Assembly (NCBI RefSeq): GCF_030441895.1
Contig: NZ_JARJAS010000010.1
Reading direction: 5' to 3' (one strand)
Origin: Enterococcus_D entomosocium
GTDB taxonomy: Bacteria; Bacillota; Bacilli; Lactobacillales; Enterococcaceae
DNA: 64,000 bases
The position numbers were made by a program, and so were the translations under genes. Shown here piece by piece: positions 35,134-43,430 of the stretch. Under the pieces are notes generated by a model. The model made no database searches. It worked only from the letters and a program-made list of their open reading frames with translations, and had not been told where the DNA came from. Position 1 is the first letter of the stretch. Each line of letters opens with the position of its first letter.

Positions 35134-35476
35134 ACACCACTTGTGAAGCAAAATCCTTTGCGAACATCTTCATCCATGATAGGTTAGAAATAGGCCGAAT
35201 GGTTTTTTCACAAAGTACGTACATAGAAAGATCACTTGCGATGACTAAAAGCAGCGACTTCATTGCTCGCAAAATGATCGATGCTCATCACACATACCTT
35301 TTCCCTCAGCCAGTCAATCTGCGCTTGCTTTTCTTATTGGTTATATTCCCTTCATTCAGCGATCGCCTGAACCGATTCGAATTTAAAAACGACTGTGCAA
35401 GGTATCTGTAACGATTTATCCCTTCAGAAACGTGGAAACCTTCGGCAAGAAGTTTACAATTAAAAGGAGGAATTTG
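35134..35476. other. Region between RNA candidate and P-type ATPase gene
   Basis: No supported gene. A hairpin TTGCGA...TCGCAA at about 35236-35272 contains an inner GCA/TGC pairing. An open frame of 118 codons crosses here (35055-35411) but has no ribosome site, odd composition and overlaps the RNA; it is not accepted as a gene. This may be a long 5' leader of the ATPase. Confidence 0.45.
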
Positions 35477-38143
35477 ATGGAAAAATTTTACCAGCAAAAG
35501 ACTGAAGAGACCTTGAAACATTTTGAAAGTGACCGCAAGCAAGGCCTAAGCGGGAAAGAAGCCGACAAACGCTTAGAAAAATACGGAGAAAACTCGATCC
35601 AGCAACAAGAATCCCTTTCTGTATGGGAATTGCTGTGGCATAACGTAAACAACTTGATTGTTTATCTCTTGCTAGCAGCTGCGTTACTCTCTTTTGCGAT
35701 GGGGGAAACGGTTGAAGGAATTGCAGTATTGATTGCCGTGGTGATTGCTGTAATGACAGGCTTCATTACAGAATTACGAGCACAAAAATCAATTGATTCA
35801 CTTCAAAGCATGATTTACACTACCGCAAAAGTGATTCGTGATGGAGAAGTAATGGAGATTGAGTCGGCAAAAATCGTACCAGGCGATATTCTCGTTTTGG
35901 AAGAAGGGGATGCTATTGCCGCAGATGCCCGCTTACTTGAAACGAGCAACTTTGCCTGCATTGAATCAGCGTTGACCGGTGAGTCAGAAGCTGTGGAAAA
36001 AGATGCTCGAGAAACCTACGAAGAAGATGTTCCATTAGGCGATCGTCGCAATGTCGTTTTCGCAGGAACTGCGGCAACTCGGGGAAATGCCTATGCCGTA
36101 GTGACAGAAACCGGCATGAAGACCGAGGTCGGAAAAATCAGTGACATGCTGACCGGTGACAAAAAACGTCAAACACCATTAGATATCGAATTGGATAAGC
36201 TTGGAAAAGCAATCATTATTGCAGCGCTCTTTGCGGCAGTGGCAGTTCTGATCGCTGGGGTACTGACGAATCAGCCATTTGTCGAAATGATCCATATTTC
36301 GATTATTTTAGCGGTCGCAGCCATTCCTGAAGCCATGCCAGCCGTTTCGACGATCACATTGTCTCGTGGGATGCGAACGATGGCCGAGCACAAAGCCCTT
36401 GTCAAATCGTTATCAGCCGTCGAGACTCTTGGCGCCACCAGTATCATTGCCAGTGATAAAACGGGGACGCTGACAGAAAACCAAATGACGGTTGCCGAGA
36501 TCATTTTAGGTTCTGGGGAAATGTTCAAAGTGACAGGAAATGGGTATGAACCCAACGGAAAATTCTATAAGGCAGACTCGGATGATAATTCCGAGATCGA
36601 CGCAACCAATCATGATGCACTGCAAGGGATGGTTGCAAATGGCGCTTTATGTACCACCGGCACTTTACGTGAAAACGAAGGGCAATACGAGATCCTCGGT
36701 GATCCAACGGATGGGGCGTTTGTTGTTTTAGGTCAAAAGATCGGCATCGATCGGCAAAAAGAGCAGGACAGCGGGCTGAAGAAAATCGCAGAAATGCCCT
36801 TTGATTCCGACAACAAATACATGGTGACCGTGTATGAAGGAGAGCAACGGACATTGATCATCAAAGGGGCACCAGATGTCTTAATTGATTTAGCTGATGC
36901 TGATGCCACTGAAAAAGAACAACTTCATGAATACAATGACACGTTAGCCAGTCATGGGCAGCGGGTGATCGCTGTCGGTTGCATCAAGGATTATCAAGGT
37001 GGGACGGACGAAGCAGAACTGAAAGCAGCATTACAGGAAATCAAGATCCAAGGCTTTGCGGGCATCGTCGATCCGCCACGAACAGATGTCAAAGAGGCAG
37101 TGAAGGTCGCCCAAGAAGCGGGGATCCGAGTGAAGATGATCACGGGGGACCATCCGAAGACCGCATCAATGATCGCCAAAGAAATTGGCTTAAAAGATCA
37201 TGAAAAAACCATGACAGGTCGCGAGATCGATGAATTGGCAGGGCAGGAAGGCTTTAACGAAAAAATAGAAGAAGTCGCTGTCTTTGCTCGAGTCTCTCCA
37301 AAAAATAAATTACAACTTGTGGAAGCCTTGCGTGAAGAAGGCGATATCGTTTCTATGACTGGCGATGGCGTTAACGATGCGCCGGCACTCAACGGCGCCG
37401 ATATCGGGATCGCCATGGGGATTCGTGGGACAGAAGTAGCCAAAGAATCTTCCGATATGATTTTAACTGATGACCGTTTTGGAACAATCGTCGATGCCAT
37501 CAAAGAAGGACGCATCATTTTTGACAACATAAAAAAATATGTTTCCTTCCTGTTCTCTTGTAATATGGTTGAGATCGTGACGATCTTTTTAAGTGTCATC
37601 TTCTTGATGCCAATGCCGATCCAACCGCTGCATATCCTTTTCTTAAATCTAGTCATCGATATTGCGCCAGCAATGGCGTTAGCCTTTGAACCAGCAGAAG
37701 ACGATATCATGAAACGTCAGCCACGGTCGAAAGCTGATGGCCTCGTCAACAAACGCTTCTTAGGACGCATCATTTTAAGTGGTGTTGTGATTGGTTTGGT
37801 GGCGTTTGGCTTCTTCAATTTCTTGATGTTGACGGATCACGAGTTGCTTTATGCACAAACAGCGACCTTTACCTTTATGGCAGTAGCACAATTGATGCAT
37901 ATTTTCAACGTTCGTAAGAGCAGCGGTTTTGGCTTAGACAAAACTCTCTTGAAAAACAAACCGTTGATGGGGGCATTGCTCCTTTCCGTAGGTTTGCAGC
38001 TTTCAGCAGTCTATGTACCGTTTATGAATGAGCTATTAGACACGATGCCAATTCAAGCCGGCACGTGGGGGATCATCTTCGCTGCTGCAGCGATCTCTAC
38101 ACTGATTGTGATGGGCTTGAAGAAACTCTTCCAATTAAAATAA
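35477..38143 (+). CDS. P2-type cation-transporting ATPase (Ca2+-ATPase-like)
   Basis: An 888-residue P-type ATPase. The phosphorylated D327 lies in SDKTGTLT; TGES (actuator), MVTVYEG..KGAPD (nucleotide domain) and TGDGVNDAPAL are present. Ion-site helices resemble SERCA/LMCA1: IPEAMP in M4, NMVEI in M5, and NLVIDIAPAMALAFEP in M6, keeping the Asn/Glu/Asp ligands. This supports Ca2+ (or Mn2+) export rather than Na+/K+ or heavy metals. The start at 35477 follows AAAAGGAGG; in-frame ATG at 35432 has no ribosome site. Confidence 0.93.
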   Translation: MEKFYQQKTEETLKHFESDRKQGLSGKEADKRLEKYGENSIQQQESLSVWELLWHNVNNLIVYLLLAAALLSFAMGETVEGIAVLIAVVIAVMTGFITELRAQKSIDSLQSMIYTTAKVIRDGEVMEIESAKIVPGDILVLEEGDAIAADARLLETSNFACIESALTGESEAVEKDARETYEEDVPLGDRRNVVFAGTAATRGNAYAVVTETGMKTEVGKISDMLTGDKKRQTPLDIELDKLGKAIIIAALFAAVAVLIAGVLTNQPFVEMIHISIILAVAAIPEAMPAVSTITLSRGMRTMAEHKALVKSLSAVETLGATSIIASDKTGTLTENQMTVAEIILGSGEMFKVTGNGYEPNGKFYKADSDDNSEIDATNHDALQGMVANGALCTTGTLRENEGQYEILGDPTDGAFVVLGQKIGIDRQKEQDSGLKKIAEMPFDSDNKYMVTVYEGEQRTLIIKGAPDVLIDLADADATEKEQLHEYNDTLASHGQRVIAVGCIKDYQGGTDEAELKAALQEIKIQGFAGIVDPPRTDVKEAVKVAQEAGIRVKMITGDHPKTASMIAKEIGLKDHEKTMTGREIDELAGQEGFNEKIEEVAVFARVSPKNKLQLVEALREEGDIVSMTGDGVNDAPALNGADIGIAMGIRGTEVAKESSDMILTDDRFGTIVDAIKEGRIIFDNIKKYVSFLFSCNMVEIVTIFLSVIFLMPMPIQPLHILFLNLVIDIAPAMALAFEPAEDDIMKRQPRSKADGLVNKRFLGRIILSGVVIGLVAFGFFNFLMLTDHELLYAQTATFTFMAVAQLMHIFNVRKSSGFGLDKTLLKNKPLMGALLLSVGLQLSAVYVPFMNELLDTMPIQAGTWGIIFAAAAISTLIVMGLKKLFQLK

Positions 38144-38181
38144 AATAAATTATCCAGTATTTTCTCAATACCGGAGTAACG

Positions 38182-38266
38182 AAGACCCGCAGCCTAATGG
38201 CGCAACTTCGCCAAAGGATTCTTGATTCGATCCTTGATGAAGTTCGCCTAGCTACGGGTCTTTTTT
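38182..38266 (+). terminator. Very long rod-like hairpin terminator after ATPase
   Basis: Successive stems: 38182-38189/38255-38262 (8 bp), AGC/GCT, GGCG/CGCC (38199-38202/38245-38248), AACTTC/GAAGTT (38204-38209/38239-38244), AAGGAT/ATCCTT (38214-38219/38230-38235), loop of ten, about 29 pairs in all, ending in T6. Much longer than an ordinary terminator. Confidence 0.85.
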
Positions 38267-38274
38267 GCTTACTC

Positions 38275-38329
38275 TTTACAAGCAAAAGAAAATGATTTAT
38301 ACTTGACTAGTCAACAATTGACAAGTCAG
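38275..38329 (+). promoter_or_regulatory. Promoter with twin MarR-type operators
   Basis: TTTACA (38275-38280), 17 bases, TATACT (38298-38303). A perfect 12-base palindrome TTGACTAGTCAA (38303-38314) overlaps the end of the -10, and a second imperfect copy TTGACAAGTCAG lies at 38318-38329. Likely binding sites of the MarR protein encoded just downstream. Confidence 0.8.
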
Positions 38330-38352
38330 TGATGAAAGGAGCGGTTTATGCA

Positions 38353-38760
38353 ATGAATTTACGTGAGCTAAGCGGATTGCTGTATCGGATGAAAATCGTG
38401 AATCAAGAATTAACGGCGATCTTTGAAAAAGAGACTGGCTTTAGTCTGACCCGTTATCAGTTGCTGCAGTTTTTGAATGAGCAAGGACGCTGTACCCAAA
38501 ATCAAGTACAGAATGAATTGAAGATCGATAGTGCAGCGGTCACTCGGCATTTGAAGATTCTCGAAGAAAAACAATTTGTGACACGGGAACGAAACAAAGA
38601 CAATAACCGCGAGATTTTTGTTTCTTTGACACCGAAAGCACAAGCCGATTTGGCTAGTTGTGCTTCAAAGCATGCCAGCTCTGAGGAGTCGTTAGGCATC
38701 AATTTGACCGAAGAAGAAGAAGCACAGCTTCTAACATTACTTATGAAATTAGTTCCATGA
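38353..38760 (+). CDS. MarR-family regulator
   Basis: A 135-residue MarR protein: MNLRELSGLLYRMKIVNQEL start, HTH with CTQNQVQNELKIDSAAVTRHL, wing with TRERNKDNNREIFVSLTPKAQ. The start at 38353 is favoured by AAGGAG at 38336-38341; the in-frame codons at 38329/38332 lie in the operator. It probably represses its own four-gene operon (nitroreductase, ABM, DUF1304) and may respond to electrophiles or quinones, as relatives do. A cysteine pair is near the C-terminus (ASCASKH holds one). Confidence 0.9.
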   Translation: MNLRELSGLLYRMKIVNQELTAIFEKETGFSLTRYQLLQFLNEQGRCTQNQVQNELKIDSAAVTRHLKILEEKQFVTRERNKDNNREIFVSLTPKAQADLASCASKHASSEESLGINLTEEEEAQLLTLLMKLVP

Positions 38761-38774
38761 AAGAAGGCAAACCC

Positions 38775-39410
38775 ATGACAGAATACAGCAATAACAATTT
38801 TTCAGAGATCACCTTTGGCCGAAAATCGGTCCGTGTCTATGATGAAACCTACAAAATCCCTCATGAAGAAATGTTGACCATGATCCAAGAGTCAACGACA
38901 GCACCTTCCTCAGTCAATATGCAGCCTTGGCGCTTTGTCGTTGTGGAAAGCGATGAGCAAAAAGCAAAATTGAAACCGTTGATTCGTTTCAACGTCCGAC
39001 AAAATGATACATCTTCTGCAATGGTCTTGATTTTTGGCGATATGCTTTGTCATGAACTAGGAGAAGAAATTTATAACAAAGCAGTAGCAGAAGGCAAAAT
39101 GCCAGCGGAAGTACGTGACCAACAATTAGCAGCGATCATTCCTCATTACGAAAATCTTACAAAAGAACAAATGAATGATGTGGTGAAGATCGACGCTAGT
39201 TTAGCAGCGATGCAATTTATGTTAGTTGCGCGGGCGCATGGCTATGAAACCAACCCAATCGGCGGCTTTGAAGCAGATCAATTAGCAGAAGCTTTTGGCT
39301 TAGACAAAGAACGTTATGTTCCTGTCATGATCCTTTCAGTCGGAAAAGCCAAAGAATTAGGCTATGAATCCGTTCGGTTAGACGCAGAACAAATTACGAC
39401 ATTTCTATAA
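38775..39410 (+). CDS. Nitroreductase family protein
   Basis: A 211-residue FMN-dependent nitroreductase-fold protein: FGRKSVRVYDE at the N-terminus with the FMN-phosphate arginines, PSSVNMQPWRFVVVES, and GGFEADQLAEAFGL. The start at 38775 follows GAAGG; an ATG at 38757 overlapping the MarR stop lacks a ribosome site. Reduces nitro compounds or quinones in relatives. Confidence 0.9.
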   Translation: MTEYSNNNFSEITFGRKSVRVYDETYKIPHEEMLTMIQESTTAPSSVNMQPWRFVVVESDEQKAKLKPLIRFNVRQNDTSSAMVLIFGDMLCHELGEEIYNKAVAEGKMPAEVRDQQLAAIIPHYENLTKEQMNDVVKIDASLAAMQFMLVARAHGYETNPIGGFEADQLAEAFGLDKERYVPVMILSVGKAKELGYESVRLDAEQITTFL

Positions 39411-39424
39411 GAGGAGGGAAAACG

Positions 39425-39712
39425 ATGGAAATCATCAATGCAACGTTTTACATCAAAGAAGAAAAGCGGGCAGATTTTTTAGCCGCTGTTACGCCATTAT
39501 TAGCATCGGCGAGAGCTGAGGAAGGCTGCCACGGCTATCATCTCTATGAATCATTGGAAGAGAACAATCGGTTTGTCATGGTCGAAAAATGGGCGAATCA
39601 AGAATCGATCACCGCTCACAATCAAAACCCGCTGCTGCAACAATTATTCCAACAAATGCCTGACTTTGCAGCCAAACCGAGCGAGATCGTTGTCGCTCAT
39701 CAAGGAGAATAA
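39425..39712 (+). CDS. Antibiotic biosynthesis monooxygenase (ABM/YgiN-like)
   Basis: A 95-residue dimeric alpha-beta barrel protein: NATFYIKEEKRADFLAAV, EEGCHGYHLYESLEENNRFVMVEKWANQE. YgiN relatives act on quinols. Ribosome site AGAGGAGGG. Lies in the MarR operon between nitroreductase and the small membrane protein. Confidence 0.9.
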   Translation: MEIINATFYIKEEKRADFLAAVTPLLASARAEEGCHGYHLYESLEENNRFVMVEKWANQESITAHNQNPLLQQLFQQMPDFAAKPSEIVVAHQGE

Positions 39713-39714
39713 AG

Positions 39715-40074
39715 ATGACGATTTTATCGACGATTTTGATTGTACTGGTTGCCTTAGAGTTTTTCTATATTCTCTATTTAGAAACATTTGCCACTACGTC
39801 CAAAGCAACGGCGCGGGTCTTCAACGTGACGAAAGCAGAACTTGAACGACCGATCGTTGTGACCTTGTTCAAAAACCAAGGGGTTTACAATGGACTCATT
39901 GGTTTGGGGTTACTGTATAGTATTACCTTTGCTTCAGCACCATTGGAAATCAGTCGCTTGTTGCTGATCTACATTATCTTAGTAGCTGCATATGGCAGTG
40001 TGACTAGCGACAAGAAAATTATTTTGACCCAAGGCGGTCTAGCGATCCTTGCCTTGCTGTCCACCTTTTTTTAA
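39715..40074 (+). CDS. DUF1304 family small membrane protein
   Basis: A 119-residue protein with four hydrophobic helices and the family pattern EFFYILYLETFATTS...NQGVYNGLIGLGLL. Function unknown. Begins two bases after the ABM stop with AAGGAG upstream. Its presence with nitroreductase and ABM under one MarR suggests a role in detoxifying small hydrophobic compounds (inference). Confidence 0.88.
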   Translation: MTILSTILIVLVALEFFYILYLETFATTSKATARVFNVTKAELERPIVVTLFKNQGVYNGLIGLGLLYSITFASAPLEISRLLLIYIILVAAYGSVTSDKKIILTQGGLAILALLSTFF

Positions 40075-40087
40075 CCAATAAAAGAAG

Positions 40088-40152
40088 AAGCCCCCTAATC
40101 TAAGAAAGCCTTTCTATACAATAGAAGCTTTCTTAAATCGGGGGCTTTTAAT
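40088..40152. terminator. Bidirectional terminator after DUF1304 gene
   Basis: AAGCCCCC pairs with GGGGGCTT, and inner TAAGAAAGC with GCTTTCTTA, TCTA with TAGA, giving a long stem followed by TTTT. Lies between convergent genes. Confidence 0.9.
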
Positions 40153-40206
40153 GTTTGGGCAAAGAGTACTCAGAACGTGAAAAAAATGATAGGATAAGAG
40201 AAGGGA

Positions 40207-40809
40207 CTAACGATTTTCTGGACGTAAACTGGTTGCCGCAAATAAGGCTTTTACTAGAATGGGTGTTAAGATCGCAGCTGTGATCACCTCAGAGATTCCA
40301 TTCGTTATAGCAATTCCACCGAGGGTCACGAATAAAGCCGAAGCATCGACACCATAGGTATTGGCAACTAAGCCAGTATATAAGGTTCCCATTAGGGTTA
40401 AGACCAAAACTGTATTGGTGATGGTCCCAAAGATTGCTGCAACAATCGAAGCAGCGACAACTTTTTTGGTCTTTTTGTAAATGATCGTAAACAAGAGACC
40501 AGCCACTAAGCCAACCAACACACGGGGAACCACCGAGATGATTGGGTTGGTGAAAACGGCAATGTCCAAGGGCGTTGTCGGAGAAGTAAACGCACGGATC
40601 ATGGTAAAAACACCCCAGACTAAGCCGATGAACATCCCGTCTTTTGTCCCTAAAACGATGGCAGCGACGATCACCGTGATATGGATGATCGTTAAACTAG
40701 TGATACCGATCGGAATAAATCCAAGGAAAGGTACCATCGTCTGTAAAATAATAATAGCAGTCAAAATGGCACGAATGACAAGGCGATAGGTTTTGCTTTT
40801 TGTATTCAT
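40207..40809 (-). CDS. ECF transporter S component (substrate-specific subunit)
   Basis: A 200-residue membrane protein with about six helices and the N-terminal LVIRAILTAIIILQTMVPFLG plus DGMFIGLVWGVFTMIRAF typical of the ECF_trnsprt S-component family. It captures a vitamin or similar ligand and must use the shared EcfAA'T module encoded elsewhere. Pantothenate is one possibility for this sequence type, but I cannot confirm it. Controlled by the TetR protein across the divergent intergenic region. Confidence 0.85.
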   Translation of the reverse strand: MNTKSKTYRLVIRAILTAIIILQTMVPFLGFIPIGITSLTIIHITVIVAAIVLGTKDGMFIGLVWGVFTMIRAFTSPTTPLDIAVFTNPIISVVPRVLVGLVAGLLFTIIYKKTKKVVAASIVAAIFGTITNTVLVLTLMGTLYTGLVANTYGVDASALFVTLGGIAITNGISEVITAAILTPILVKALFAATSLRPENR

Positions 40810-40830
40810 TGTAAAAACTCCTTTTTTATA

Positions 40831-40846
40831 ATGACACTCGTGTCAT
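40831..40846. promoter_or_regulatory. TetR operator 1
   Basis: ATGACAC-TC-GTGTCAT, a perfect palindrome with a two-base centre, 22 bases before the ECF gene start. It is the exact reverse complement of operator 2. Confidence 0.9.
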
Positions 40847-40874
40847 TTTTAAGTTAGGTTGATTATACAACAAA

Positions 40875-40890
40875 ATGACACGAGTGTCAT
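40875..40890. promoter_or_regulatory. TetR operator 2
   Basis: ATGACAC-GA-GTGTCAT, 44 bases centre-to-centre from operator 1, placed upstream of the TetR gene, so both divergent promoters are probably repressed together. Confidence 0.9.
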
Positions 40891-40918
40891 TAATAATGTG
40901 ATGAAAGGAGCCAAAAAA

Positions 40919-41539
40919 ATGGCGAAGAAGCAGCAGAGCGAATTGACTACAGCGGAAAAGAAAAAACAACAAAAGCGTGATTTGATTCTTGAAAGTGCCA
41001 AAGTCGTCTTTAGTAAGAAAGGCTTGATTGATGCGACAATGAAGGACATTATCGAAGAGTGCGGCATTAGTCGCGGCGGCATTTATTTGTACTTTCGTTC
41101 GGTGGATGAGATTTTTTTGGCAGTGTTAGAGCAGCGTTCCAAACGAAAATTTGATGATGTACGAGAGATGATCATGGAGCAAGTACCCTTTGAAACGATT
41201 TTAAACAAATATTTTTCCGACCATCGCAAGCGTCTACTCCACAGCATTTCTGACGGTATGCTGCGAGCCGTCTATGAGTATTACTATACGCATAAAACCG
41301 AAGCCTCCAGTTCACTGCAGCAAGCTCAACTCGCTGAGACGAAACGGACGATCCATGAGATTTTTCAAGTGGGCGTTCAGCAAGGTGTATTAAAAGATGA
41401 AAACTTGGCAGTGATCGCAGAAAACTATATGTTCGTGATTGAAGGATTAGGGATTTTGGCTCTGACCGGTCACATCACAGAACAGACCATTGATGACCAA
41501 ATCGCCGTAATGAGACAACTACTCCCTTATCGTGAATAA
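40919..41539 (+). CDS. TetR-family regulator
   Basis: A 206-residue TetR protein. A lysine-rich lead (AKKQQSELTTAEKKKQQKRD) precedes the HTH: IIEECGISRGGIYLYFRSVDE. The remainder is the helical ligand-binding domain. Start at 40919 is set by AAAGGAG eight bases upstream. Probably autoregulates and represses the ECF S component through the two palindromes. Confidence 0.92.
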   Translation: MAKKQQSELTTAEKKKQQKRDLILESAKVVFSKKGLIDATMKDIIEECGISRGGIYLYFRSVDEIFLAVLEQRSKRKFDDVREMIMEQVPFETILNKYFSDHRKRLLHSISDGMLRAVYEYYYTHKTEASSSLQQAQLAETKRTIHEIFQVGVQQGVLKDENLAVIAENYMFVIEGLGILALTGHITEQTIDDQIAVMRQLLPYRE

Positions 41540-41540
41540 C

Positions 41541-41597
41541 ACAGACAAAAAAACTCGCTCTTTTCTAGAAAACACTAGGAAGGAGCTTTTTTCGTCT
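41541..41597 (+). terminator. Terminator after TetR gene
   Basis: Nested pairing AGACAAAAAA/TTTTTTCGTCT with inner CTTTTCTAG/CTAGGAAG across 41541-41597. Less regular than others in the window. Confidence 0.55.
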
Positions 41598-41795
41598 GTT
41601 TATAACTTTGTGAATCAAGCATATTTTGCAGAAAATTAATGTAATAAAAGTGAAATCTACAACATTATTTATTTTTTCTTAAGAAAAAGGACTTTTTCTA
41701 TGAAGTTTTCTTGAACAGTTGATACATAGGGATTCACTCGGCGTGTCGGTGGGATAGGAGTGGGGAACATGTAATAAAAAAACAGAGCTTATTTA
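41598..41795. other. AT-rich sequence upstream of the sagA promoter
   Basis: No gene seen. An AAGAAAAAGGACTTTTTCTATG stretch near 41681-41702 holds a small inverted repeat (AAAAAG/CTTTTT). Confidence 0.4.
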
Positions 41796-41852
41796 TGTAA
41801 CTAAAATGTAAATCGCTTACGGATTGGGTTTGTTGCTGAACTATGGTAAAAT
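41796..41852 (+). promoter_or_regulatory. WalR (YycF) box and promoter of sagA
   Basis: TGTAAC-taaaa-TGTAAA (41796-41812) matches the WalR consensus TGTWAH-N5-TGTWAH exactly. Eleven bases on, TTGGGT (41824-41829), 17 bases, TAAAAT (41847-41852, preceded by TGG as an extended -10) form a promoter. WalRK is the essential cell-wall two-component system of Firmicutes. Confidence 0.8.
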
Positions 41853-41906
41853 GAAAATGGTCAAATAAATGAAAAAAAAGTTTTAAAATTGAATTTGGAG
41901 GATCAG

Positions 41907-43397
41907 ATGAAGAAGAAAATCTTTGCAACAGTGTGTATGTGCGGCATTGTATTGTCATCATTCGGCGGACCTGTGACCGTTTTTGCTACGAATCACGATC
42001 AATTGATCGAACAAAAAAATAACGAAATTGATCAGTTGAGACAGCAACGTCAAAGCGTACAAGGGGAAATTGACGGATTGTCTGCAGAAATTGATTCGTT
42101 AAATCAAGAAGCAGCAATCATTTTAGCGCAGCAAAGTGATTTGTTGCAAGCGATCGAAGGATTGGATCAGGAAATCAGTCAGTTAGAAGAGCGCATTGCC
42201 AAACGCTCAGAAAACATTGAAAAGCAAGCCAGAGAAACACAAGTTAATGGAAAAGGCGACCATTTTCTAACAGCGGTACTAGAGGCGGACTCTGTCAGTG
42301 ATCTAGTCGGTCGTTTGCATGCGATGACGACGATCATTCGAGCGAATAATGAAGTGATCGAACAGCAAAAAGCCGACCAACAAGCTGTTGAACAAAAGCG
42401 TGCGGAATCACAAGAAAAAGTGGCAGAATTGCAAGCAGCACAGAGCCATCTGGAAGCACAAAAAGGTGTTTTGGAAGCAAGCCAAGCAGAATTAAATGTC
42501 TTAGTTAGTAATTTAGCCTACGAAGAAGCAACGAAAGAAGAAGAAAAAGAACAGCTGCGTGCGGAAAAAGAAGCCTATGAAGCGGAGCAAGCGAGAATTC
42601 GTGAAGAAGCTGCCCGAGTAGCTGCTTTACAAGCCCAAGCGGAACAAGCGGCGCAACAGCAGGCAGAACAAGCTGCAGCGGAAGAAGCAGCCTTGAATGA
42701 AGCAGCTGTTCAAGTAGAGAGCACAGAACCTGACGTAGAAACAGAGAGCCCAGCGCCAGTGGAAGAGCCAGAAGCACCAGCAGAAACGCAACCAGAGGAA
42801 ACGCAAGAAACTGAACCGGTTGAAACACCAGAGGTTCCAGAGGAAACACCAGTAGATACACCAGAAATTCATGAGCCAGAAACACCAGTGACACCTGCAG
42901 CACCGGAGACGCCAGAGGACAGTGCACCTGCAGTTCCTGCACCAACGCCAGCACCGACGCCAGTTACACCAACACCGGCGCCAACGCCTGCTCCGTCACC
43001 TGCACCGATCGTGACGCCGCCAGCACCTTCTGCACCAGCATCAACAAATGGTGCTGCAATCGTGGCAGAAGCCTATAAGCATATCGGAAAACCCTATGTG
43101 TGGGGTGCCAAAGGACCGGACAGCTTTGACTGTTCTGGGTTTACTCGCTATGTCTTTTTACAAGTAACAGGGAGAGATATTGGTGGATGGACGGTGCCAC
43201 AAGAAACAGCCGGTACAGTGATTTCCGTTAGCCAAGCACAACCAGGAGATCTTTTATTCTGGGGTTCATCAGGTAGCACCTATCATGTAGCCATTGCTTT
43301 AGGTGGCGGACAATACATTCATGCACCACGCCCAGGACAAAATGTTTCTGTTGGCAGCACCGCTCATTTTACACCTAGCTTTGCAGTAAGAATGTAA
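41907..43397 (+). CDS. sagA: SagA-type secreted peptidoglycan hydrolase, NlpC/P60
   Basis: A 496-residue secreted endopeptidase. Signal peptide ~1-27 (ends TVFA). Residues ~30-240 form a coiled-coil domain of the PcsB/SagA kind with the internal NGKGDHFLTAVLEADS segment; ~245-385 is a Glu/Pro/Ala/Thr-rich linker; ~390-496 is NlpC/P60 with C409 (FDCSGFTRY), H460 (TYHVAIALGG) and H472 (YIHAPRPG). The catalytic domain closely resembles E. faecium SagA, which cleaves peptidoglycan stem peptides and is important in division. The start at 41907 follows GGAGG. The linker is proline-rich, unlike the Ser/Thr linker of E. faecium SagA. Confidence 0.95.
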   Translation: MKKKIFATVCMCGIVLSSFGGPVTVFATNHDQLIEQKNNEIDQLRQQRQSVQGEIDGLSAEIDSLNQEAAIILAQQSDLLQAIEGLDQEISQLEERIAKRSENIEKQARETQVNGKGDHFLTAVLEADSVSDLVGRLHAMTTIIRANNEVIEQQKADQQAVEQKRAESQEKVAELQAAQSHLEAQKGVLEASQAELNVLVSNLAYEEATKEEEKEQLRAEKEAYEAEQARIREEAARVAALQAQAEQAAQQQAEQAAAEEAALNEAAVQVESTEPDVETESPAPVEEPEAPAETQPEETQETEPVETPEVPEETPVDTPEIHEPETPVTPAAPETPEDSAPAVPAPTPAPTPVTPTPAPTPAPSPAPIVTPPAPSAPASTNGAAIVAEAYKHIGKPYVWGAKGPDSFDCSGFTRYVFLQVTGRDIGGWTVPQETAGTVISVSQAQPGDLLFWGSSGSTYHVAIALGGGQYIHAPRPGQNVSVGSTAHFTPSFAVRM

Positions 43398-43430
43398 GAA
43401 GTAGCTAGCTGTAGTTTTAAGGAGAGACAA

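Noticed and set aside
35055..35411. 118-codon open frame upstream of the P-type ATPase
   Set aside because: No ribosome site, amino-acid composition unlike neighbours and overlap with the structured RNA candidate.
42505..42954. Antisense Leu/Pro-rich frame opposite the sagA linker
   Set aside because: Mirror of the Glu/Pro/Ala codon repeats of the linker.
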